From: JAGOUB01 sp964648045
GTDB lineage: Bacteria; Patescibacteriota; Gracilibacteria; Peribacterales; Peribacteraceae
DNA: 29,061 nucleotides
Reading direction: 5' to 3'
Assembly: GCA_964648045.1 (NCBI GenBank)
Contig: CAZYNU010000012.1
Location: 1 to 29,061, forward strand
The stretch's first letter is position 1, and each line of letters begins with the position of its first letter. Positions 1-6,729 of this stretch are shown here, one piece after another. Below the pieces are notes generated by a model. It was not told the origin of the DNA, did no database searches, and was given only the letters and a program-made list of their open reading frames with translations. Made by a program: the position numbers and the translations under genes.

Positions 1-20
1 TTCTTTGGCGCAAAGAAAGT
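1..20. repeat. Edge palindrome, cut by window start
   Basis: TTCTTTG (1-7) and CAAAGAA (11-17) form a perfect 7-bp hairpin with a 3-nt loop. The following AGT suggests that the stem continues leftwards beyond the window as ACTTTCTTTG. A similar palindrome built on ACTTTTGGC/GCCAAAAGT lies near the right edge (28936-28964). Both sit in non-coding DNA, so they look like members of a dispersed intergenic repeat family. That is inference from two copies. Confidence 0.4.
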
Positions 21-51
21 GGATACCCGTGGGTTGTCACCAGCACAAAAC

Positions 52-80
52 AAAAAAAGACCGGATTGCTCCGGTCTTTT
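52..80 (-). terminator. Rho-independent terminator of rpsB-tsf
   Basis: An 11-bp perfect stem (55-65 pairing with 70-80) has a TTGC loop. On the minus strand it is followed by a run of seven T (complement of 52-58). It lies 18 nt beyond the tsf stop codon and so ends the rpsB-tsf transcript. Confidence 0.88.
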
Positions 81-98
81 CCTTTGAGACAAAAGGCA

Positions 99-875
99 TC
101 AGCCGACCGACAGGCGGACGTACTTCACCACCTTAGCGCCGGTGAGGTACTGGCCGACGGTTTTGCTCGGATCCTTCACGAACGGCTGCGTGAGCAGGGC
201 GCTCTCCTCGCGGAACTTCTTTTCCTTACCGCCCATGATCTTCTCGAGCATGGCTTCGGGCTTGCCTTCTTTGGCGAGCTGCTCGCGCCAAATGTCGCGC
301 TCCTTGGCCAGGTCCGCCTCCGTCACCTCTTCGGGGCTGATGTAGAGCGGGCTCATGGCCGTGGCGTGCATGGCGGCGTCGCGGGCACCTTCTACAGTGC
401 CGCCCTCCATGCCAATAACCACGGCAATCTTGCTGTTGCTGTGCAGGTAGGTGCCCAGCACCGGAGCGGAGATTAGGTGGCAGTCGCCGAGCGAGATGTT
501 CTCACCAAGCTCCTGCACGGCGGCAGGAATCTTTTCCTCGGCCATAGCCTTGGCAGCAGCCTCGCCCTTTTCGAGCAGGGTCTGTACCAGTTCGCTGCCG
601 ACCTTCTTGAAGGTGTCGGCGCGAGCAACGAAGTCGGTCTCGCACTTCAAGAGCAATAGAGCGACGGTGCCTGGCTTCTCGGTCATGAACACGAGGCCCT
701 CGGCCTGGTCGCGGCTGGCCTTCTTGGCAGCCTGGGAGATTCCGCGCTTGCGCAGAATCTCAATGGCCTTTTCCTCGTCGCCGTTGGCTTCCTCGAGGGC
801 TTCCTTGCAAGCGAGCATCGGCACGCCCGTGCGGGCGCGAAGAGATTGAACGGCGGCGGCTGTGATTGGCGGCAT
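99..875 (-). CDS. tsf: Elongation factor Ts
   Basis: EF-Ts is the nucleotide exchange factor that recycles EF-Tu-GDP to EF-Tu-GTP during elongation in the cytoplasm. The 258-aa product starts with the UBA-like N-terminal helix bundle (RTGVPMLACKEALEEANGD at 15-33). The hallmark TDFVA at 80-84, which contacts EF-Tu, follows, then the dimerisation core with HATAMSP near 168 and a C-terminal module. E. coli EF-Ts is 283 aa, so this is a slightly compact form. The ATG at 875 gives the usual N-terminus. No Shine-Dalgarno is seen; upstream is a pyrimidine-rich stretch. The gene lies 33 nt downstream of rpsB in the conserved rpsB-tsf order and ends just before a strong terminator. Confidence 0.97.
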   Translation of the reverse strand: MPPITAAAVQSLRARTGVPMLACKEALEEANGDEEKAIEILRKRGISQAAKKASRDQAEGLVFMTEKPGTVALLLLKCETDFVARADTFKKVGSELVQTLLEKGEAAAKAMAEEKIPAAVQELGENISLGDCHLISAPVLGTYLHSNSKIAVVIGMEGGTVEGARDAAMHATAMSPLYISPEEVTEADLAKERDIWREQLAKEGKPEAMLEKIMGGKEKKFREESALLTQPFVKDPSKTVGQYLTGAKVVKYVRLSVG

Positions 876-908
876 AAAGAGGGTGGGGGAGGGGAAAGAG
901 GGACGGGG

Positions 909-1625
909 TCAGGCCTTGGCCATGGCCTCAAGCTTCGCGGCCTTGGCCGAGCTGCCCTCGAGCATGGCGGATTCAATGGTTGTGAGCAGGAGGTAGAGCG
1001 ACTTCACGGCGTCATCGTTGGCCGGAACGAATGCAGTGAACAGGTCCGGGTCAGCGTTGCTGTCGCAGATGCCGTAGACGGGAATGCCGAGGGTATTGGC
1101 TTCCAGCACGGCCACGTTATCGCGGACGGCGTCAACGACGAAGATGGCATTCGGCAGGCCCGTCATGCCGGCCACACCGGACAGTCCGGCGTCCAGCTTG
1201 GCGAGTTTCTTGCGGAGCATCGTCTGCTCCTTCTTGGTGTACTTCGTGACCTCGCCGGTCTGGAAGGAGCTGCGGAGCTCCAAGTAGTACTGCAGGCGCT
1301 TCTTGAGGGTCGGCCAGTTGGTGAGCAGGCCCGGGATCCACTTCTTGGTCACGACCGGCTGGTGGAGCGAGTCGCCCAGCTTCTCGATGAGCGGGATACC
1401 CTGCTGCTTGGTGGAGACGAATAGGATCGTCTTGCCCTCGGCCTGGAGGCCGCGGAGCGCCTCGCACAGCTCTTTGAGCTTGGCGTGGGTCTTTGTCAAA
1501 TCGAAGACGTGGATGCCCTCATGCACACCGTAGATGTACGGGGCGATCTTGGGGTTCCACTTGTTGCGCGGGTGGCCGAAGTGGACGGCGTTGGCCAGAA
1601 GGTCTTTCTCGGAAGGGAAAGCCAT
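909..1625 (-). CDS. rpsB: 30S ribosomal protein uS2
   Basis: uS2 binds late to the 30S subunit between head and body and helps recruit bS1-type functions. The 238-aa product begins MAFPSEKDLLANAVHFGH, with the S2 signature VHFGH followed by W-N-P-K-I-A-P-Y-I-Y-G and the helical arm. The conserved C-terminal NAIFVVDAVRDNVAVLEA and GIPVYGICDSNADPD segments are present. I start at the ATG at 1625 because it aligns with the family N-terminus. The open frame runs 24 codons further upstream (to 1697) but that part has no S2 similarity and overlaps a hairpin in the leader. It is co-transcribed with tsf. No clear Shine-Dalgarno is visible. Confidence 0.96.
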   Translation of the reverse strand: MAFPSEKDLLANAVHFGHPRNKWNPKIAPYIYGVHEGIHVFDLTKTHAKLKELCEALRGLQAEGKTILFVSTKQQGIPLIEKLGDSLHQPVVTKKWIPGLLTNWPTLKKRLQYYLELRSSFQTGEVTKYTKKEQTMLRKKLAKLDAGLSGVAGMTGLPNAIFVVDAVRDNVAVLEANTLGIPVYGICDSNADPDLFTAFVPANDDAVKSLYLLLTTIESAMLEGSSAKAAKLEAMAKA

Positions 1626-1642
1626 AACAGAGATAGGGGAGT

Positions 1643-1659
1643 GCGTCCGAACCGGACGC
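1643..1659 (-). promoter_or_regulatory. Hairpin in the rpsB 5' leader
   Basis: GCGTCCG (1643-1649) and CGGACGC (1653-1659) form a perfect 7-bp stem with a 3-nt loop, 17 nt upstream of the rpsB ATG. The leader between the putative promoter (1775-1803) and the start codon also contains CCCC-TCC-GGGG-type stems around 1730-1741. uS2 represses its own operon in several bacteria, so a structured leader could be the target. That role is inference; no match to a named rpsB leader family is claimed. Confidence 0.3.
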
Positions 1660-1774
1660 GGGGCGGAAACCAGTGCTGGGATCCTTGGGGTCGGCACGGT
1701 CGACGTCGTTTCGCCTGGTGCGGAGGATCCCCCGGAGGGGCAGGACCGCAGCGATCAGTCGGCGTGGCCCGGAG

Positions 1775-1803
1775 AGTATGCAGAAAGCCTTTGAATGGTG
1801 CAA
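1775..1803 (-). promoter_or_regulatory. Candidate rpsB-tsf promoter
   Basis: On the minus strand TTGCAC (complement of 1798-1803), a 17-bp spacer and CATACT (complement of 1775-1780) resemble a sigma-70 promoter, with 4 of 6 matches in the -10 box and 3 in the -35. It would give a leader of about 140 nt before rpsB. Confidence 0.35.
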
Positions 1804-1835
1804 GTGCCATCCTTTTAATCTTTTGATGTGTAAAA

Positions 1836-1863
1836 TTGACATTTTTATAAATAATTTTATAGT
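1836..1863 (+). promoter_or_regulatory. Sigma-70 promoter of the lipoprotein gene
   Basis: A perfect -35 TTGACA (1836-1841), a 16-bp AT-only spacer and -10 TATAGT (1858-1863) lie in a sharply AT-rich island (about 1811-1870) within otherwise GC-rich DNA. It reads towards the gene at 1916 and would give a leader of about 46 nt that includes a Shine-Dalgarno. Confidence 0.75.
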
Positions 1864-1915
1864 GATTTAGCCGGTATCCGCCGGCTGACCTTTCAACCCG
1901 ACTAAGGAGTGTGCC

Positions 1916-2479
1916 GTGAAGAACGTCTGTATCCTGCTGATTGCCTTGTTGACCTGCCTGCCCGGCTGCACCAAGCGGCCCCCCGGCCAGCCCGATGTGA
2001 ATCAGCCCGACGGCGTGAAGAACCCGGAGCAGATGCAGCCGCCGAAGGCTCGCGTCCTGATCAACTGGGACCGTGCCTATCGCCTGCAGTGCCGGGAGAT
2101 GGATGAAGTGGCACTGCACAACGAGCTGGTCCGGATCGGCGGTGAGCAGCTTAACAACTTTAACGAGCCGGAGCTGTACGTCAGGAAGGCCATGGTGGTC
2201 GAAGAATTGACTCGTTTCGACGCCTTACGCGGCACAAATCACTGGGATCGCGCCGCCACCCACTACACCGAGGCCATCGAGAAAGCCCAGGCCCTGGTAG
2301 ACGCGCCCGACGGCCAGAAGATGGTCGAGCGCATCGCGCAGTTGAAGTACTACCGCTCGCGGCCGCTGACCATGCTCGGTAAGTACAAGGAGGCAACCCA
2401 GGACCGGAACGACGCCTTGGCCAACGCGACGGTCCAGAAGCAGATCCAGCAGGCCGAGGATGGTCCGCAAGACGATTGA
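1916..2479 (+). CDS. Putative lipoprotein, helical TPR-like
   Basis: I do not recognise a named family. The 187-aa product has a short positive N-terminus, a hydrophobic stretch (residues 4-17) and a lipobox-like L-P-G-C with Cys18 as the likely lipidated residue. A Pro/Asn-rich linker (19-43) follows, then an Ala/Glu/Leu-rich helical region (50-180). Its pattern W-D-R-A-A-T-H-Y-T-E-A-I-E-K-A and L-G-K-Y-K-E-A resembles tetratricopeptide helices. It starts at GTG 1916, with AAGGAG (1904-1909) six nt upstream. This clear Shine-Dalgarno contrasts with most neighbours. The gene is monocistronic, with a consensus promoter in front and a double-hairpin terminator behind. It could be a membrane-tethered scaffolding protein; its function is unknown. 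Confidence 0.8.
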   Translation: MKNVCILLIALLTCLPGCTKRPPGQPDVNQPDGVKNPEQMQPPKARVLINWDRAYRLQCREMDEVALHNELVRIGGEQLNNFNEPELYVRKAMVVEELTRFDALRGTNHWDRAATHYTEAIEKAQALVDAPDGQKMVERIAQLKYYRSRPLTMLGKYKEATQDRNDALANATVQKQIQQAEDGPQDD

Positions 2480-2488
2480 TCGATCCTA

Positions 2489-2536
2489 GGCGGGTCTCGT
2501 CCCGCCGCCCGGTACCTCACGGTACCGGGCTTTTTT
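2489..2536 (+). terminator. Double-hairpin intrinsic terminator
   Basis: A 6-bp stem GGCGGG/CCCGCC (2489-2506) is followed at once by a 10-bp perfect stem GCCCGGTACC/GGTACCGGGC with a TCAC loop (2507-2530), then six T (2531-2536). It ends the lipoprotein transcript. The T tract is only on the plus strand, so it is not an obvious terminator for glyS, which ends at 2545 from the other side. Confidence 0.9.
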
Positions 2537-2544
2537 GTCGTGTG

Positions 2545-3945
2545 TCAGTGCGCCTTCAGGTGGGCAACCAGTTCCGAGAGCGGCACGCGCACCTGTGTCT
2601 GGCTGTCGCGCTCGCGGATGGTGACGGTGTCCTTAAGGCCCTGCTCCGCGTCCTCGCCCAGCGTACCGAAGTCGACAGTCACACACTTGGGCGTGCCCAC
2701 CTCGTCCTGGCGGCGGTAGCGCTTGCCGATCGAACCCGTCACGTCGAAGTCGACGCTCAGGTCGGTTTCTTGAATAATTTTTTTATACACCTCATCCGCC
2801 TTGGCGAGGAGGTGCTCCTTCTTGGAGAGCGGCAGGATGGCGACGTCGAACGGCGCGAGGGCTGGCGCCAGGTGCAGCACCGTGCGCGTGTCGTCCTCGG
2901 CCAGCTTCTCCTCGTCGTAGGCCTCGAGCAGCAGCGCCAACACGGTGCGCGTGAGGCCGAAGGTGGGCTCCACCACGTAGGGCAAAAACTTCTTCTGCGG
3001 GTCGTCGGGATCGGTGTATTGCATGTCCTGGCCCGAGGCGTTCTGGTGCTGCGTCAGGTCGAAATCGGAGCGGTTGGCCAAGCCGTAGAGTTCGCCCCAG
3101 CCCCACGGATACTGGTACTCGATGTCGAGCGTGCGGCTGCTGTAGTGCGAGAGCTCCTCCTTGGTGTGCTCGCGGATGCGCAGGCGCTCGGGCGACAGGC
3201 CGATGTCGAGGCACCACTGCCACATCTGGTTCTTCCAATCCTCGAAGATGGGGCCCTCGGTGCCGGGCTCGATGAAGTACTCGATCTCCATTTGCTGGAA
3301 CTCGCGGGTGCGGAAGGTGAAGTTGCCCGGCGTGATCTCGTTGCGGAAGACGGTGCCCACCTGCGCGATGCCGAACGGCAGGCGCTTGCGGGTGGCCTGG
3401 CTGACGTGCTTGAAGTCGACGAACATGCCCTGGGCCGTCTCGGGGCGCAGGTAGATGTCGGCGCCCTCGCCTTCGATGACGCCCTGCTGCGTCTTGAACA
3501 TCAGGCTGAACTTCTTGGCTACGGTCCAATCGAGTTTGCCGCAGTTGGGGCAGGCGATCTTCTCGGCCATGAGCATCGGCTGCACCTGGTCCAGCTTCAG
3601 CACGGCCGCCGCCTCCACGCCCAGCTTCTCCTCAATTAGCTTGTCGCCGCGGAAGCGCTGTTTGCAGGCCTTGCAGTCCACCAGCGGGTCGCCGAAGTTG
3701 CCCACGTGGCCGCTGGCTTCCCACACCTTGGGGTTCATGAGGATGCCGCTCTCGAGTCCCACCATATCGCGGCGCTGACGCACAAAGCGGTTCCACCACA
3801 GGCGCTGGACGCGGTTTTTAAGCTCAATACCAAGCGGGCCGTAATCCCAGGTATTGGCTAATCCTCCATAAATGTCTGATCCTGGGAAGATGAAACCACG
3901 GCGCTTACAGAGCGAAACGATCTGGTCGAGAGATTGAGCGGGCAT
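2545..3945 (-). CDS. glyS: Glycyl-tRNA synthetase, single-chain alpha2 type
   Basis: This class II synthetase charges tRNA-Gly with glycine using ATP. The 466-aa product begins MPAQSLDQIVSLCKRRGFIF, matching the N-terminus of the homodimeric (eukaryote/Thermus-like) GlyRS rather than the alpha2beta2 form. Visible elements are the YGPLG loop (35-39), a zinc-type CxxC pair (Cys91/94 and Cys132/135), RPETAQ (167-172), motif 2 FRNEITPGNFTFRTREFQQ (200-218) and a C-terminal anticodon-binding domain with GSIGKRYRRQDEVGTP. The frame stays open far upstream (to 5295), but only because the opposite strand encodes a Cys-rich protein; ATG 3945 fits the family start. There is no Shine-Dalgarno, and a TATCCT-like box lies 6 nt upstream. 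Confidence 0.96.
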   Translation of the reverse strand: MPAQSLDQIVSLCKRRGFIFPGSDIYGGLANTWDYGPLGIELKNRVQRLWWNRFVRQRRDMVGLESGILMNPKVWEASGHVGNFGDPLVDCKACKQRFRGDKLIEEKLGVEAAAVLKLDQVQPMLMAEKIACPNCGKLDWTVAKKFSLMFKTQQGVIEGEGADIYLRPETAQGMFVDFKHVSQATRKRLPFGIAQVGTVFRNEITPGNFTFRTREFQQMEIEYFIEPGTEGPIFEDWKNQMWQWCLDIGLSPERLRIREHTKEELSHYSSRTLDIEYQYPWGWGELYGLANRSDFDLTQHQNASGQDMQYTDPDDPQKKFLPYVVEPTFGLTRTVLALLLEAYDEEKLAEDDTRTVLHLAPALAPFDVAILPLSKKEHLLAKADEVYKKIIQETDLSVDFDVTGSIGKRYRRQDEVGTPKCVTVDFGTLGEDAEQGLKDTVTIRERDSQTQVRVPLSELVAHLKAH

Positions 3946-3976
3946 GCGCGGAGGATAGCGCAGGTGGCTCCCTTCT

Positions 3977-3985
3977 TGATAGAGT
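3977..3985 (+). promoter_or_regulatory. Extended -10 promoter of first Cys-rich gene
   Basis: TGATAGAGT is an extended -10 element (TGn followed by TAGAGT) that ends 14 nt before the ATG at 4000. No good -35 is seen, as expected for extended -10 promoters. A near-identical TGATACAGT precedes the 1575-aa gene at a similar distance. Confidence 0.45.
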
Positions 3986-3999
3986 GGCAGGCAATCCCC

Positions 4000-6522
4000 A
4001 TGCGGACCGCGCCCTCCCTCGACCGCGTCCTCGTCGGCTGTCTCCTCGTTCTTGTTGCTGTAGCCGCTTGTCTCTCCTTTTTCTGGGAGTCGGGCACTCC
4101 GGTTCAAGCGCAAGTGTCGGCCGCCTGCGGCAATAGCACTTCCGGCGAGACATACGATGCCTGCACAACCAATGCCGACTGCCCTATTGGCATCTGCAGC
4201 GGCGGGCTCTGCACCGAGCAGTGCGATGGCGGCGCGTGTTGTGCCACCGATTGTCGCTTTAAACCCGGCGATGCCATTTGTCGGGCGAAATCTGGTGCCT
4301 GCGACAGTGCCGAACGCTGTTCGGGCACATCGGCCACGTGTGGCAGTGATGCCCTCTTGAGCGCTGGCACTATCTGTCGGGCCGCCGCCGGCGTGTGCGA
4401 TAGTGCCGAGCGTTGCGATGGTGTCACCATCAATTGTCCGGCTGATAATTTTGTGAATTACGCCATCTGTCGGCAGGCCAAAAATGCCTGCGACGTGACC
4501 GAGAGTTGCAGTGGCGGCACGCCTCAGTGCCCGCCCGATCTCTACCAGCCACAAGGCCTCCCCTGTGGCACTCCCGAGGCGTGTCGCAGTCCGGCCTGTG
4601 ATGGCAACGGCCGCTGCGCGATGATCCCGAATGTCGATGGCATGGCGTGTGTCCTGGGTGACGGCAAGATTGGCGGTTGCCGTGCTGGCACCTGTCAGGC
4701 GGTCTCTTCTGCCGCCTCGGTTACGTCGTCTTCTGTCCTTTCCGCCTCGCCCGTACTTTCCTCCTTTTCCTCCTTTTCGTCGTCGGTGCCGTTGGCGTCC
4801 TCTGCACCTGCCAGCCTGCCCGCGTCGCTCTGTGGCAATGGCATCAGCGACGAGAACGAGCAATGCGAAGATGGCAACGTGCGCGACGGTGACGGTTGCA
4901 CATCCGATTGTCGCTTCGAGCCGCTCTATTGCTGCCGCGGCGGCGGACGCGTGGTGGTGCCCACGGCCGCGCGCGAGCGTCGCCCCACGCTGGCGGCTGG
5001 CTCCCTGTGCTCCGACTTCGATGCGGCCTACGACCAAGTGGTAAGCGCGTCGCGCGATTTCAACGACGCCTGTCTGTGCGGCAATGATTCCCTCGATCCC
5101 GGCGAGCAGTGTGACGGAAGACAATTTGCCCCGTTGGCAGATGGTGCCGAACCCACCTGTGCCAGTCAGGCAAAGTGGACCATCGGCGAGCTGGGATGCG
5201 CGGCCGACTGCACCCTCGACACGGCCGCCTGCCAGTTGGCCGTCTGTGGCGACAGTCGCCTGGCGCCCGGTGAGGAGTGTGACGATAAGGGGCAAAACAC
5301 CGTCGCCTGCGATAGCGATTGCAGCTTCCCCGTCTGTGGCGACGGCTTGGTGAACCCGGCGGCTGGCGAAGAGTGCGACGATGCCTGGGAGAACGTCGAT
5401 GGCGTGAGCGGGGCCTGTCGCACCGACTGCACGTTGGCGGTTTGCGGCGACGGCATCGTCGATGTTGGCGAACAGTGTGACGACGCCAATGACGTGGTTG
5501 GCGATGGGTGCACGGCCAACTGCGCGTTGGAGACGTTCTATTGCTGCGAACTTGGTGAACGACAGGCGGTCAAGCGCGAGGCGCGCCTGGCCGTACCGGC
5601 CGAGGCAAGGGTGGGTGGCGATTGTGCTGCGCTCGATCCCGCCTTCGATATCAACTCCACCGTCACGCTCAACCCCGACGCCGCCTGTGCCTGCGGCGAT
5701 GGCGAATTGCAGCTCTATGAGTGGTGCGATGGAAACCTCTTTGCTCGCAATGGCGACGGTCTATCGCTCAACGAGTGCGCGAATGTTCCTTGGCTGGGTC
5801 CAGAATACCGCGGGACGGTGGCCTGCGCGCCCGATTGCACCATCGACGACCGCGCCTGCCGCGCGCCTGCCTGTGGTGACGGCAGCCTCGATCCTGGCGA
5901 AGCCTGCGATGGCGGCCTCTTTGCCCCGGGTCTCGACGGCGTGGTACGCACGAGTTGTCAGGAGATTTTCGGCTCGCCGCAGCGGGGTGAGGTTTCCTGC
6001 CGCGAAGATTGCCTGGTCGACACCTCGCTCTGCCAGCCGATGGTGTGTGGTGACGGCAAGGTCGACCCTGGAGAGGAATGCGACGGTGGGGGAGTCTCGC
6101 AATCCTGTGATGCCGACTGCACGCTGGCCCAATGCGGCGACGGCGTTGTGAATAAAACCGCCGGTGAGGCCTGCGACGACGGCAATCGTAACGACGATTA
6201 TTTGGCTGGTGCCTGCCGCACCGATTGTCAGCCTGCCGCCTGCGGCGACGGCATCTTGGATCCTGGCGAAGAGTGCGACGATGGCAATCAGGTCGATGGC
6301 GACGGCTGTTCGCCGGGCTGTCGTGGAGAGCGCATTCGTCAATGTAATCCGGCGGTGTGCGCCGACTGTGGCGGAGCCCTGTTCTGCACTCGCGCCATTT
6401 GCCAGTCGTACGGCTGTCGCCCCGGCCCCACCGATGCCCTGGGCTCATTCTTCTCGTTCCTCGGGAACCCACTCGGCTTTGAGAGTCATCGTTGCGACGT
6501 GGAGCCGCAGTGCAATCGCTGA
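4000..6522 (+). CDS. Secreted Cys-rich protein, disintegrin-like plus DUF4215 repeats
   Basis: This is an 840-aa exported protein of unknown function, probably a surface adhesin or structural protein. A signal peptide (hydrophobic 9-30, likely cleavage near residue 37) is followed by Cys-rich units at 43-235. Those at about 75-190 follow the ADAM disintegrin cysteine pattern. A Ser-rich linker (236-275) comes next, then about ten DUF4215/Myxococcus-type repeats of the form CGDGxxDPGEECDDGNxxxGDGC. Two of these carry a YCC-type insertion (near 4915-5077 and 5530-5697). The C-terminal Cys domain (about 780-840) resembles the end of the next gene's product. No C-terminal membrane anchor is present. 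The ATG at 4000 is preferred over 3934 because it sits directly before the signal peptide and after an extended -10. Regular Cys spacing suggests extensive disulfides. Confidence 0.88.
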   Translation: MRTAPSLDRVLVGCLLVLVAVAACLSFFWESGTPVQAQVSAACGNSTSGETYDACTTNADCPIGICSGGLCTEQCDGGACCATDCRFKPGDAICRAKSGACDSAERCSGTSATCGSDALLSAGTICRAAAGVCDSAERCDGVTINCPADNFVNYAICRQAKNACDVTESCSGGTPQCPPDLYQPQGLPCGTPEACRSPACDGNGRCAMIPNVDGMACVLGDGKIGGCRAGTCQAVSSAASVTSSSVLSASPVLSSFSSFSSSVPLASSAPASLPASLCGNGISDENEQCEDGNVRDGDGCTSDCRFEPLYCCRGGGRVVVPTAARERRPTLAAGSLCSDFDAAYDQVVSASRDFNDACLCGNDSLDPGEQCDGRQFAPLADGAEPTCASQAKWTIGELGCAADCTLDTAACQLAVCGDSRLAPGEECDDKGQNTVACDSDCSFPVCGDGLVNPAAGEECDDAWENVDGVSGACRTDCTLAVCGDGIVDVGEQCDDANDVVGDGCTANCALETFYCCELGERQAVKREARLAVPAEARVGGDCAALDPAFDINSTVTLNPDAACACGDGELQLYEWCDGNLFARNGDGLSLNECANVPWLGPEYRGTVACAPDCTIDDRACRAPACGDGSLDPGEACDGGLFAPGLDGVVRTSCQEIFGSPQRGEVSCREDCLVDTSLCQPMVCGDGKVDPGEECDGGGVSQSCDADCTLAQCGDGVVNKTAGEACDDGNRNDDYLAGACRTDCQPAACGDGILDPGEECDDGNQVDGDGCSPGCRGERIRQCNPAVCADCGGALFCTRAICQSYGCRPGPTDALGSFFSFLGNPLGFESHRCDVEPQCNR

Positions 6523-6729
6523 TGATCTCCTTAGTATTTTGCGAAGCAGTGTCGTACTCGGGGATGGAGCGGGGAGTAAACCTCACATGCGATCACTCCG
6601 TCATGATGATCGCGTTTTGCAAGGCTGGCCTGTAGATCACGCCCGAGCGCTTGCCCTACAATCGCCCGCAGTATCCACGGGCACTCGCGTCGATCGCGCG
6701 TTGCCATACGACTGAAATCCTCCGTTTCC

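Noticed and set aside
1626..1697. 24-codon upstream extension of rpsB
   Set aside because: No uS2 similarity; it covers a leader hairpin, and the known N-terminus begins at the ATG at 1625.
3934..3999. Upstream ATG for the first Cys-rich gene
   Set aside because: It would overlap the glyS start and add a non-signal-peptide extension; ATG 4000 sits directly before the hydrophobic segment.
3946..5295. 450-codon N-terminal extension of glycyl-tRNA synthetase in frame
   Set aside because: It is antisense to the first Cys-rich gene, has low-complexity sequence with no synthetase similarity, and the family N-terminus fits the ATG at 3945.
6657..6662. TACAAT in the 207-nt gap before the 1587-aa gene
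   Set aside because: There is no matching -35 or TGn extension and it lies 67 nt from the start, so it is too weak to call. The gap 6523-6729 shows no gene or clear terminator.
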